From an uncultured Clostridia bacterium (GTDB taxonomy: Bacteria; Bacillota; Clostridia; TANB77; CAG-508), in assembly GCA_934180065.1 (NCBI GenBank), contig CAKPRA010000011.1, forward strand, positions 1 through 42,206: a stretch of 42,206 nt of DNA. The letters are read 5' to 3'. Below, piece after piece: positions 1 through 7,283 of this stretch (position 1 is its first letter; each line of letters begins with the position of its first letter). The notes under the pieces are model-generated. The model saw only the letters and a program-made list of their open reading frames with translations, made no database searches and was not told the origin of the DNA. The position numbers and the translations under genes were made by a program.

Positions 1-172
1 AATGTAATGTTTTTATTAAGCCGGACATGTGAATATATATATTAAAATTCGTGACTTGCTGGTCGCCCGTACAAAGTGGTGTGAGGATGGTAGAACCCTC
101 GTTTTAATTTTGTGATAGTAAGATATTTTCTAAAAGCTCCCAAGCTGCACGTTAGTTATTTTAATGTAATTT
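1..172. repeat. MITE-like element, copy A (right end lost)
   Basis: Positions 1-150 are nearly identical to 173-322. The left terminal arm (23-55) is present: GGACATGTG followed by a TATATA-rich stretch and GTGAC. After the shared core the sequence diverges at about 150, just where the matching right arm would begin, so this copy lacks its right terminus. The core carries TAGAACCCTCG and CTCCCAAGCTG motifs that recur in copies B and C. No open frame of useful size is seen. Confidence 0.65.
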
Positions 173-194
173 AATGTAATGTTTTTATTAAGCC

Positions 195-356
195 GGACAT
201 GTGAATATATATATTAAAATTCGTGACTTGCTGGTCGCCCGTACAAAGTAGTGTGAGAGCGGTAGAACCCTCGTTTTAATTTTGTGATATTAAGATATTT
301 TCTAAAAGCTCCCAAGCTGCGCGTCACTTCTTTTTAATATATATATTCACATATCC
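195..356. repeat. MITE-like element, copy B, with ~33-bp terminal inverted repeats
   Basis: The left arm 195-227 and right arm 323-356 are inverted repeats. Read inward, both start GGA[C/T]ATGTGAA, continue through TATATATTAAAA and, after a 3-4 nt mismatch, end in GTGAC. The ~95-nt middle has no coding capacity. Another copy lies at 8377-8484 in the same orientation. This is the architecture of a non-autonomous transposable element, or of a structured RNA with a long closing stem. No transposase that would mobilise it is seen in the window. Confidence 0.65.
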
Positions 357-398
357 TACTCTACTTAATTAAATTGGTAATTTATTTTTTTATATTAT

Positions 399-454
399 AC
401 TCTGGAGCTAAAAGTGGGGAATCGTGACTCTGGAGCTAAAAGTGGGGGATTGTG
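399..454. repeat. 28-nt direct tandem repeat, two units
   Basis: Units 399-426 and 427-454 both read ACTCTGGAGCTAAAAGTGGG, followed by GGAATCGTG or GGGATTGTG. They differ at two or three bases and abut exactly. They lie 40 nt upstream of comEA. Function unknown: possibly a remnant of an insertion-element end or a duplicated protein-binding site. Confidence 0.6.
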
Positions 455-492
455 AATGGTAATTATAATTTTTAGATAAGGAGATGGTTTTT

Positions 493-1143
493 ATGGAGAA
501 TATTAAGAAATATAAAAATGTTTATATAAGTATATGTGTGATAATAGTTGTAATATGTATTATTATTTGTTTATTTTTAGATAAAAAGAATAAGAATGAT
601 GAGTCTAATTTTACTAATTTTTTAGATAATGAAAGCGAATTTTCAATTAATGAAATTGATAATGAGTTAGATAAAAATAAAGATGAAAAATATATTTTTG
701 TACATATTTCTGGAGAGGTTATTAATCCTGGAGTTTATAGTGTTTTGGAGGGGGCTAGAATTAAAGATGTAATTACTGTAGCTGGGGGAATGACCGAGTA
801 TGCTGACATATCTCAAGTGAATTTAGCGTTTCAAGTAAGTGATGGTCAAAAGATTGAAATACCAAATATTAATAATAAAAATACTTTAAATATTGTTGAT
901 GATTCATCTGGTAATGGAATAATAAAAGATGATGAGATTAATCCAAAAAATAGGAAAATTAATATTAATACAGCTACACAGACTGAGTTTGAATCTTTAA
1001 ATGGAATTGGTCCGTCGCTTGCTAAGAAAATAATACAATATAGAGCTCAAAATGGTAAGTTTAAAAATATTACCGATTTGAAAAATGTTTCTGGAATAGG
1101 AGAATCAAAATTTAAAGAAATAGAGGCTAATATTGAGGTTTAG
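493..1143 (+). CDS. comEA: ComEA-type competence DNA-binding protein (SLBB + helix-hairpin-helix)
   Basis: Predicted membrane-anchored receptor that binds incoming double-stranded DNA during natural transformation. The 216-aa product has a short basic N-terminus, one TM helix (about residues 9-30), an acidic/Asn-rich linker, an SLBB domain (about 66-125, beginning VHISGEVINPGVY) and a C-terminal ComEA-type helix-hairpin-helix domain (about 156-216). The two HhH motifs are LNGIGPSLAKKI and VSGIGESKFKEI. Size and order are as in Firmicute ComEA. An in-frame ATG at 484 directly abuts the AAGGAG at 478-483, leaving no spacer. The ATG at 493 is 9 nt away and is the likelier start. The comEB/comEC genes that often follow are absent. 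The next gene has its own promoter, so this is a stand-alone copy. Confidence 0.85.
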   Translation: MENIKKYKNVYISICVIIVVICIIICLFLDKKNKNDESNFTNFLDNESEFSINEIDNELDKNKDEKYIFVHISGEVINPGVYSVLEGARIKDVITVAGGMTEYADISQVNLAFQVSDGQKIEIPNINNKNTLNIVDDSSGNGIIKDDEINPKNRKININTATQTEFESLNGIGPSLAKKIIQYRAQNGKFKNITDLKNVSGIGESKFKEIEANIEV

Positions 1144-1156
1144 ATGATTTAAAATC

Positions 1157-1185
1157 TTGACCTTATTAGTAAAATAAGCTATAAT
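1157..1185 (+). promoter_or_regulatory. Sigma-A promoter for the ABC-F gene
   Basis: TTGACC at 1157-1162, a 17-nt spacer, then TATAAT at 1180-1185. This is one mismatch from consensus at optimal spacing. It sits just after the comEA stop and 30 nt before the ABC-F start, with AGAGGAGG (1201-1208) between. Confidence 0.65.
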
Positions 1186-1215
1186 AATCAAGTATAATAA
1201 AGAGGAGGAACGGAA

Positions 1216-2796
1216 ATGTTAAATACTGTTGGAGTAACTGTAAGATTCGGGAAAAGAACATTATTTGAGGATGTTAATATTAAATTTAACAAAGGTTGTT
1301 GTTATGGAATTATAGGGGCAAATGGAGCTGGAAAATCTACTTTTTTAAAAGTTTTATCAGGAGAGCTTGAACCAAGCAAAGGTGAGGTTTCTATGGAAAA
1401 GGGAGAGCGTTTATCAGTTTTAAAACAAGACCACTTTGCTTTTGAAAATTATACAGTACTAGATACTGTAATAATGGGAAATCAAGAGCTATATAAAATA
1501 ATGCAAGAAAAAAATGAAATTTATGCTAAACCAGATTTTTCAGAAGAAGATGGTATGATTGCTGCTAAATTGGAAGAGCGTTTTGCTGAATTAGATGGCT
1601 GGAATGCTGAATCTGATGCACAAGTTTTACTAAATGACTTAGGTATAGATGGAAGTAAGCATTATAAATTTATGAGTGAGATTGAAGCTAAGGAAAAAGT
1701 TAAAGTTTTATTAGCACAAGCTCTTTTTGGTAATCCAGATATTCTTTTACTAGATGAGCCTACAAATGACTTGGATTTGAAAAGTATTAGTTGGCTAGAA
1801 GAATTTTTAATTAATTTTGAAAATACAGTAATTGTAGTATCACATGATAGATACTTCTTGAATAAAGTTTGTACACATATTGCAGATGTTGATTTTGGAA
1901 AAATTAAAGTTTATCCTGGAAATTATGATTTCTGGTATGAATCAAGTCAATTAGCATTGAAACAAATGAAAGATGCTAACAAAAAGAAAGAAGAAAAAAT
2001 TAAAGAGTTGCAAGAGTTTATTGCAAGATTTGCAGCAAATGCTTCAAAATCAAAGCAAGCAACATCAAGAAAAAAATCACTTGAAAAAATAGAGCTTGAT
2101 GAAATAAAACCATCAAATAGAAAATACCCATATGTAGATTTTAAGCCAGATAGAGAGCCTGGAAAAGATATACTACAGGTTAAAAATATTAGCAAAACAG
2201 TAAATGGTGAAAAACTGTTAAATAACGTATCTTTCACAGTAAAACAAGGCGATAAAATTGCATTATTAGCTGATAATGAGAATGCGAAAACTTTATTATT
2301 CCAAATAATAGCAGGTGAAGTTGAACCTGATGAAGGAGAAATTATATGGGGAACAACTATAACACATGATTATTTCCCAAAAGATAATAATTACTTATTT
2401 GAATCAGATGATTCTATTACAGATTGGTTAAGACAGTATTCAAAAGATCCAGATGAAACATATGTTAGAAGCTTCTTAGGAAGAATGTTATTTTCAGGAG
2501 AAGAAGCTTTGAAAAAAGTAAATGTCTTATCAGGTGGAGAGAAAGTAAGATGTGTGTTATCAAAATTGATGTTATCAGGAGCTAATTTCTTAATATTTGA
2601 TGAACCAACAAACCATTTAGATATGGAAAGTATAACATCACTAAATGATGGAATGGTCAAATTTAAAGGTAACATGATATTTACATCACATGACCATCAA
2701 TTAACTCAAACTGTTGCAAATAGAATAATCGATTTAAAGGAAGATAAGCTTGTTGATAGAGAAGTTACTTATAATGAATATCTAGAAATTGAATAA
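1216..2796 (+). CDS. ykpA: ABC-F family ATPase, YkpA/YbiT type
   Basis: A soluble tandem-ATPase protein of the ABC-F class. These act on the ribosome, not in transport; the YkpA/YbiT branch is poorly defined and is not a typical antibiotic-resistance branch. The 526 residues contain NBD1 with Walker A GANGAGKS (34-41), Walker B LLLDEPTNDLD (about 177-187) and H-switch VVSHDRYFLN (about 206). A charged linker of about 255-293 follows (ANASKSKQATSRKK). NBD2 has a degenerate Walker A (LADNENAKT, about 350), an intact signature LSGGEKVR (438-445) and Walker B FLIFDEPTNHLD (458-469). The NBD1 signature is degenerate (SEIEAKEKVKV instead of LSGGQ). Sequence and length follow B. subtilis YkpA closely from memory. 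There is no TM segment, as expected. The start has AGAGGAGG 7 nt upstream. Confidence 0.92.
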   Translation: MLNTVGVTVRFGKRTLFEDVNIKFNKGCCYGIIGANGAGKSTFLKVLSGELEPSKGEVSMEKGERLSVLKQDHFAFENYTVLDTVIMGNQELYKIMQEKNEIYAKPDFSEEDGMIAAKLEERFAELDGWNAESDAQVLLNDLGIDGSKHYKFMSEIEAKEKVKVLLAQALFGNPDILLLDEPTNDLDLKSISWLEEFLINFENTVIVVSHDRYFLNKVCTHIADVDFGKIKVYPGNYDFWYESSQLALKQMKDANKKKEEKIKELQEFIARFAANASKSKQATSRKKSLEKIELDEIKPSNRKYPYVDFKPDREPGKDILQVKNISKTVNGEKLLNNVSFTVKQGDKIALLADNENAKTLLFQIIAGEVEPDEGEIIWGTTITHDYFPKDNNYLFESDDSITDWLRQYSKDPDETYVRSFLGRMLFSGEEALKKVNVLSGGEKVRCVLSKLMLSGANFLIFDEPTNHLDMESITSLNDGMVKFKGNMIFTSHDHQLTQTVANRIIDLKEDKLVDREVTYNEYLEIE

Positions 2797-2848
2797 TTAC
2801 AAATCCTGTAAATATTAAAATAATTGATGAAGGGATATAACATAAACT

Positions 2849-3196
2849 ATGAAAATGATTAAAAAAATCAAATTTGAACATATTAGGTTGTTTATATATT
2901 TTCTAAGTATAGTATTAATTTTTTTTGTTGTAATTGGAAAAGTTAATATAGGCTGTTATTACAAAGATAATTATAATATAATTTGTCCAGCTTGTGGTCT
3001 AACAAGAGCTACTATAAGTATTTCAAAATTAGATTTTGTAAGTGCATATAAATATAATAGTTTTTATACTATAGTGTTGTTACCACTGGTTTTAATACTA
3101 ATAATAAATGATATATATGTTATATTAAAAAGAAAATGTACAAAAGTGAATGAATTTTCATTAGTTGAAATTCTTTTAGGAGAAGGTAAAAAATGA
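2849..3196 (+). CDS. DUF2752 membrane protein
   Basis: Small integral membrane protein of 115 aa. It carries the DUF2752 hallmark CPACGLTRA (residues about 49-57), flanked by a hydrophobic segment at about 10-30 and another at about 68-90. The family has no established biochemical role; the paired Cys and the Arg of the CGLTR motif are its invariant core. It starts 52 nt after the ABC-F stop, with no strong terminator between (only a 5-bp stem at 2797-2811), so co-transcription with ykpA is likely. A weak GAAGGG site lies 14 nt upstream. An alternative ATG two codons later is possible. Its stop overlaps the next start (ATGA). Confidence 0.75.
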   Translation: MKMIKKIKFEHIRLFIYFLSIVLIFFVVIGKVNIGCYYKDNYNIICPACGLTRATISISKLDFVSAYKYNSFYTIVLLPLVLILIINDIYVILKRKCTKVNEFSLVEILLGEGKK

Positions 3197-3393
3197 ATAT
3201 AGTAAATGTTATATCAAACTGCATATTAATAATATCAATATTATTAGTGGTTTACATGATGGTAAATCTAATACATCAAAAAAGAAAACTAAATAGAAAT
3301 GAGATTAAAGTAATAAAAAATACTAAATATATTGTTATAATAACAACAATTTTAATATTATTTTTAGTACATGGTCTATTAAGAAATTTTTAG
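3193..3393 (+). CDS. Small two-TM membrane protein, unknown function
   Basis: 66 aa, with two hydrophobic segments (about residues 6-26 and 46-63) separated by a basic stretch (HQKRKLNRNEIKVIKN). No family recognised. The ATG overlaps the DUF2752 stop by 4 nt (ATGA) and AGGAG (3178-3182) lies upstream, so translation is probably coupled. The pair may form a small membrane complex; that is inference from the overlap only. Confidence 0.7.
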   Translation: MNIVNVISNCILIISILLVVYMMVNLIHQKRKLNRNEIKVIKNTKYIVIITTILILFLVHGLLRNF

Positions 3394-3409
3394 TAGGGGG
3401 TTGGTTTTT

Positions 3410-3925
3410 ATGAACAAAGGAAAAAATAATAAAAATACTGCGGAAAATGGAAATATACTAATAAAGAAAAATAAAAAATTAATAATTATAGTTGTATTAA
3501 TAGCTTTAATAGGTATTTTATGTGGAATTGCATATTCAAAGTATATTACTACTATTCAAGGACAAGTAAGTCAAAAAGTTGCAAAAATGATTTGTAATAT
3601 AGAAGTCACTCCAAGTGAAAAGGATAAAAGTATAATTAATCCATATTGTATTGTAAAAGTAAAAAATTATGATTCTAATAATTCGGTTACGGAAACGGAT
3701 GTCAAATACACTATAGAAGTAACTCCGAAAGGAAACTTTGTTATGCCAGAATATTATTGGCAAGATTCAAATGGAACAATAGTTTCCAGATCTACAGGTG
3801 TAAGCGGAAATTTTAAAAATCAAGTAAAAGGTGAAGATGAATATAAAATTGTATTTTTAAATTCGGGAGTAGAAGATATAATGAGAGTTGTGGAATTTAA
3901 TTTAATTGCTACACAAGCAGATTAA
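3410..3925 (+). CDS. Small secreted TasA/camelysin-like protein
   Basis: 171-aa product with a basic N-terminus, one TM/signal segment (about residues 28-48) and the junction GIAYSKY, followed by VAKMICNIEV and a ~115-residue beta-rich ectodomain. The same layout (hydrophobic helix, Y-x-x-[AS]-K-Y, then an exported beta domain) begins the two giant proteins further right, and recalls SipW-processed TasA/CalY-type secreted proteins. A TTG at 3401 directly follows the GGGGG of the ribosome site. The ATG at 3410, 9 nt away, is the sensible start. It follows the 66-aa gene by 16 nt and probably belongs to the same operon. No SipW-like signal peptidase is visible here. It could also be a pilin-like or lipoprotein-independent anchored protein. 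Confidence 0.65.
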   Translation: MNKGKNNKNTAENGNILIKKNKKLIIIVVLIALIGILCGIAYSKYITTIQGQVSQKVAKMICNIEVTPSEKDKSIINPYCIVKVKNYDSNNSVTETDVKYTIEVTPKGNFVMPEYYWQDSNGTIVSRSTGVSGNFKNQVKGEDEYKIVFLNSGVEDIMRVVEFNLIATQAD

Positions 3926-3977
3926 TATTTAACAGAAATAAATAGTATAAAATTAATGGAATTCTATATTTCCAAAA

Positions 3978-4027
3978 TAGAGGCTAAGTTTTGAAGAGAA
4001 CTATGTTTATTCAAAACTTAGCCTCTA
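3978..4027. terminator. Long hairpin, probable bidirectional terminator
   Basis: TAGAGGCTAAGTTTTGAA (3978-3995) pairs perfectly with TTCAAAACTTAGCCTCTA (4010-4027) around a 14-nt loop. The flanking T-run is weak on + and slightly better on - (ATTTTGG). Position between converging units supports a terminator, although stem length is also compatible with a mobile palindrome. Confidence 0.5.
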
Positions 4028-4161
4028 AAAAATTTTCAAACAAAGCAAATATTATTAATGTACGCTTTTGGTTTAGCTGTATATTTTTGTTATAGAGCCG
4101 GATTTTTGTCTAATTTAGTATAACCTATCCACTTTTTTAGTTGTTCATGGTAATAAATTAA

Positions 4162-4198
4162 GTTAAAAAAATAAACCTTAAGATTTTTATTCTTAAAG
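4162..4198 (-). terminator. Rho-independent terminator of the leftward operon
   Basis: On the - strand CTTTAAGA and TCTTAAGG (4198-4176) form an 8-bp stem around AUAAAAA, followed by TTTATTTTTTT (4175-4165). A second 13-bp inverted repeat, TAAAATGTGAAAC (4205-4217 against 4242-4254), overlaps the stop codon of the last gene. Confidence 0.55.
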
Positions 4199-4251
4199 TT
4201 CATCTAAAATGTGAAACTTTTTTCTAATTTAAAACGATTTCGTTTCACATT

Positions 4252-4518
4252 TTATTTATATTCTAATTTATTTTGCTCACACCATTCAATGTTATCAATT
4301 GTTTCTATAAAATCAATCATCATTTGGTATTCATTTATTTCATATTGTGTAGGTAGTATTATTGATACTTCAAATAATTCGTCAATTTCATCTTCTGATA
4401 AATCCCCATATTCTACTATCTTTGATAAAAATATTTCATCTTTTTCTGGATTATAATAGCAATCATTTATATCATCTACCATTTCTAATCCATCTATTAT
4501 TTTAGATAATGTAACTAT
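4252..4518 (-). CDS. UPF0158-like protein, probable AUA start and missing central block
   Basis: The first ATG (4482) gives 76 aa, but the frame is open further back to 4518, where it reads ATA then VTLSKIIDGLE. This fits the UPF0158 N-terminus (typically VKLSDVV-x-x-x-E). AGGAG lies 6 nt before that ATA, and the ATA overlaps the upstream gene's TAG (ATAG). The 88-residue reading continues to LPTQYEINEY-x-MM-x-DFIE, a family signature. It then jumps directly to IEWCEQNKLEY, the family's C-terminal end. The ~45-50 residues in between, including the usual GxGAFRRFKD block, are absent without a frame change. Family function is unknown. It may be a decaying gene or a minimal variant. Homology is from memory of family consensus. 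Confidence 0.6.
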   Translation of the reverse strand: MVTLSKIIDGLEMVDDINDCYYNPEKDEIFLSKIVEYGDLSEDEIDELFEVSIILPTQYEINEYQMMIDFIETIDNIEWCEQNKLEYK

Positions 4519-6113
4519 ATTTTACTCCTTTTCAACTTATTTTCCATGCACATATTCATCCCATTTTTAGCGTATTCTTTTGATTTCTCCTTATCTCCTA
4601 ATTTGTTATATATGCTTTCTAATCTTTCGTATACTGCATCCATATCTTCCATGTCTTTAATTTGTTCTGTTTTTAAAAGAATATTTTTGGCTTTTTCTAG
4701 GTTATAGTGTTCTTCATCTCTCTTATTGTTATACCAATCTGCCATTTCAATATACCCCCATACCCAATTTCCTTTTTCATTTAAATATTCTTCAATTATT
4801 TTAGTTGCTTTTTCCTCATTACCTAATCTGAATTCTGTATTTGCCTTTTCTCTAATAGTCCTTTCTTTCCAATACAAATTTTTTTCATCTTTCAAATCAA
4901 ATATTTCTTCTACGCTATTCCATAATTCAAGTCTTTCATATAATTTATCTTCTTCATCACACATTTCCAATAAATTATCATAATCTTGAAGCCAGTTTAA
5001 TAAACTATCATATCCTTCATATTTTTCATCATATTCACTTATACTCTTAATGTTATTTTCTTTACATATATCTTTAACATCAAACCAAGCTATTCTGTAT
5101 AGATCTTGTCCTTTTTTTGTTTCTTCTCTTTTTAAATACCATTCAGCTTTAGATATACAATGATCTATAAAATCTAATTTTTCAATATCTTTAGATTTAT
5201 CCTTATTCATGCAACATTTCTTATATTTCTTTCCACTTCCGCAATAGCATAAATCATTTCTTCCTAATTCATGATTATTTTCTATACTATTTGCTCTATT
5301 GGATATTATATATTCACATACTTTATTATCATCAGACTGTTCATATTCTTCATCTTCTCTATATCTAAAGCATTGCCACTCTTCCATTATTCCTATTGTA
5401 TCATAAATATATTCATAACATGGCTTGAATGGATACAAATTTTTGTTAATCTTATAATTTTCATTTGCAAATACATCTTTTAATTCTTGTATTTCCTCTT
5501 TGTCTTCTATAAGATTAAATATATTATCTATAATACCATCCAATTCGATTAATCTTAAATGTTCTGTTTCTACAAAAATCTCTTCATACAAATACGAATT
5601 ATCTTCCTCTTTTTTATCCTCTAATAATTTCTTAAAATAAGTTACAATAAAATCTCTATCTTTTATACCATTAAGATATAAAATTGCAAAAGTTTGAAGT
5701 ACACTACTTCTTACAAATTCATTTAAATCAGTATTTTCAATTATATCAAATAATGCTTTGTCATCTCCATTGTATGTACTTGCCAAAAGTCTTGGTAAAT
5801 ATTCGGGATAGTCGTCTCCTATAATGTAATCAACTATATCTTCATTTTCATCTTCATCTCTATTTATTAAATCTATTAAATATGGAAAAGCTCTTGTTTC
5901 TTTAAATTCTGCAAGTAAAAATATAGCATAAATATAGCCAAAAAACTCGTCTTCTTCAGAATAGATTTTTTCTAGATTATTCTTTGTATATTCTAACATT
6001 TCTAGTAATTTTGGTGTTATGTCTTCTTTATGTTTAATTGCTTCTTTTAATGCCTCTTTTGGCAAATCTTCTGTATAATATTTTAATTTTTCCATCATTT
6101 CATTTATTTCCAT
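4515..6113 (-). CDS. DUF1186 + SEC-C zinc-motif protein with TPR-like tail
   Basis: 532-aa cytosolic protein. Residues about 1-210 match the DUF1186 pattern: LPKEALKEAI, ITPKLLEML, FFGYIYAIFLLAEF, RAFPYLIDLI, LPRLLASTYNGD, FVRSSVLQTFA. This reads as helical HEAT-like repeats. A SEC-C zinc-binding motif (GRNDLCYCGSGKKYKKCC, about 284-301, ligands C289/C291/C300/C301) follows. The C-terminal ~220 residues are helical, Glu/Lys-rich and TPR-like (EKATKIIEEYL, YNKLGDKEKSKEYAKNGM). SEC-C motifs occur in SecA and in many accessory proteins, where they mediate binding to protein or nucleic acid; the job here is unknown. The start has AGAGGAG 8-9 nt upstream and lies 16 nt after the small Cys-rich gene. 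The 3' end carries the ribosome site of the UPF0158 gene. Membership of the toxin-antitoxin operon is inferred from spacing. Confidence 0.8.
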   Translation of the reverse strand: MEINEMMEKLKYYTEDLPKEALKEAIKHKEDITPKLLEMLEYTKNNLEKIYSEEDEFFGYIYAIFLLAEFKETRAFPYLIDLINRDEDENEDIVDYIIGDDYPEYLPRLLASTYNGDDKALFDIIENTDLNEFVRSSVLQTFAILYLNGIKDRDFIVTYFKKLLEDKKEEDNSYLYEEIFVETEHLRLIELDGIIDNIFNLIEDKEEIQELKDVFANENYKINKNLYPFKPCYEYIYDTIGIMEEWQCFRYREDEEYEQSDDNKVCEYIISNRANSIENNHELGRNDLCYCGSGKKYKKCCMNKDKSKDIEKLDFIDHCISKAEWYLKREETKKGQDLYRIAWFDVKDICKENNIKSISEYDEKYEGYDSLLNWLQDYDNLLEMCDEEDKLYERLELWNSVEEIFDLKDEKNLYWKERTIREKANTEFRLGNEEKATKIIEEYLNEKGNWVWGYIEMADWYNNKRDEEHYNLEKAKNILLKTEQIKDMEDMDAVYERLESIYNKLGDKEKSKEYAKNGMNMCMENKLKRSKI

Positions 6114-6129
6114 ATTATTTGCTCCTCTT

Positions 6130-6302
6130 TTATCTACATTTCAAAAAATTTTCTTTTATATATTTTTCATCATTATATGGACTTGCCTGAAAATAGCTTT
6201 GATACTTTTCTGGTTTTTCCACATATCTTATACAATCATTTTTTATTGGACAATCTTTTCCAAAACACATTGTTATATCTAATCCCAAAAATTATAATTC
6301 AT
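6130..6302 (-). pseudogene. Small Cys-rich protein gene with a 1-nt frameshift
   Basis: The intact part (ATG at 6270, 46 aa) begins MCFGKDCPIKNDCIRY and ends ENFLKCR. The C-x5-C-x5-C cluster suggests metal binding. The only good ribosome site (AAGGAG, 6315-6310) serves an ATG at 6302, which reads MNYNFWD then stops. Adding one base to the five-T run (plus-strand AAAAA, 6287-6291) would fuse the two into one frame, MNYNFLGLDIT followed by the Cys-rich part, about 57 aa. This is either a homopolymer indel (mutation, phase variation or sequencing error) or a truncated but functional protein starting at 6270. It lies 24 nt after the toxin and 16 nt before the DUF1186 gene. I recall similar short Cys-rich proteins in phage and plasmid contexts but cannot name a family. 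Confidence 0.55.
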
Positions 6303-6326
6303 ATACATCTCCTTCTTTTATTTCGT

Positions 6327-7274
6327 CTATACGATATTTTTATTGTTTGTTATTTCATTTAAAGTATTCTTTACTTCACTAATTTCTATTTTATATTTGT
6401 CATTTAACACATATTTGTTTTGCATATTTTCAAATTCTTTTAATAAATCTTCATTAAAATCTTGTTTCAAATATGTAAAATCTTTTACTTTTATATTTGC
6501 ATCAATTCCACCTTTTCTAACATTTTCCTCTTGTCTTTTATATGAAATTAGTTTCTCTAGTTCTTCTTTGTTTTGTAAAAATTCTTTAATTTCTTTTGTT
6601 TGTGCTAGTATTGTAATATCATACAAATGCTTTGATGTATCCTTATACATATTTCTAATATAATAAAACTCTGTTGCAAAAACTTTATCTATAAACATTC
6701 TTTCAAGTTTTATAATATTTATATCAAAATCTGATATTTCAAATTGTTCTTTTAAAATTTTTCTCTCACTTTCGTTTGCTAATTTATATATAAGTGGTTC
6801 TATATTATATTTTTTATAAGGCTCACTAACAGTAAAAGATGTTGCTTCTACTTGTATAATTTCTGCTCTATGTAATGGATCTTTACTAGTATCATAAATA
6901 GAATTATATCTGTATATTCCTGTAACACTTCCCTTATTATCAATACATTCATCTTTTGATAATTCTAGTCCTTTTACCTCATAACCTAGAGCTGACTCTT
7001 TTAATCTGTTTTTGTTTTTAGTATTTGATTGTTCAGGAATAACTTTTACCGTTAAGTCTATATCTTCTGAAAAACGATTCATTGTATCTAATATTTTATA
7101 GACTGCTGTTCCACCTTTAAAATATGCTTGTAATTCATCTTGATTTTTTGATAATTCTTTCAATATTGTACATACATAATAATCTTTTTCAATAATATCT
7201 GAATCTATTCCTGTTTTTGTATTTAAGTTATCTATAAAATCTCTAAATAATTCTTTGTTTAAATGTAAGTTCAT
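6327..7274 (-). CDS. abiEii: AbiEii/AbiGii-family nucleotidyltransferase toxin
   Basis: 315-aa cytosolic protein of the AbiEii/AbiGii toxin family, nucleotidyltransferase-fold effectors of type IV toxin-antitoxin systems linked to phage abortive infection. The catalytic signature is visible: FKGGTAVYKIL (GG at 54-55), then RFSEDIDLTV with the acidic pair at about 70-73. Downstream LERMFIDKVFATEFYY (about 191-206) and LYDITILAQ fit later family motifs. Length is typical. The start is supported by AGGAGG 5 nt upstream, which overlaps the antitoxin stop; the genes are 9 nt apart, so translation is probably coupled with antitoxin made first. The natural target, a nucleotide or tRNA, is not predictable from sequence. 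Confidence 0.88.
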   Translation of the reverse strand: MNLHLNKELFRDFIDNLNTKTGIDSDIIEKDYYVCTILKELSKNQDELQAYFKGGTAVYKILDTMNRFSEDIDLTVKVIPEQSNTKNKNRLKESALGYEVKGLELSKDECIDNKGSVTGIYRYNSIYDTSKDPLHRAEIIQVEATSFTVSEPYKKYNIEPLIYKLANESERKILKEQFEISDFDINIIKLERMFIDKVFATEFYYIRNMYKDTSKHLYDITILAQTKEIKEFLQNKEELEKLISYKRQEENVRKGGIDANIKVKDFTYLKQDFNEDLLKEFENMQNKYVLNDKYKIEISEVKNTLNEITNNKNIV

Positions 7275-7283
7275 CTTTACCTC

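Larger units (their letters stand above)
3926..4251. other. Intergenic region between convergent transcription units
   Basis: No gene found. It holds an 18-bp perfect hairpin (3978-4027), a copy of a short dispersed repeat (4038-4072; the other copy is at 19443-19477, with the shared core AAACAAAGCAAA then ATTATTAAT), and terminator-type hairpins of the leftward operon (4162-4254). Confidence 0.6.

Noticed and set aside
1..480. CRISPR array
   Set aside because: Repeats are two long copies and one abutting 28-nt pair without spacers; no cas genes.
4211..4456. Small + strand frame opposite the UPF0158 gene
   Set aside because: It is antisense to a better-supported gene with family motifs and a ribosome site.
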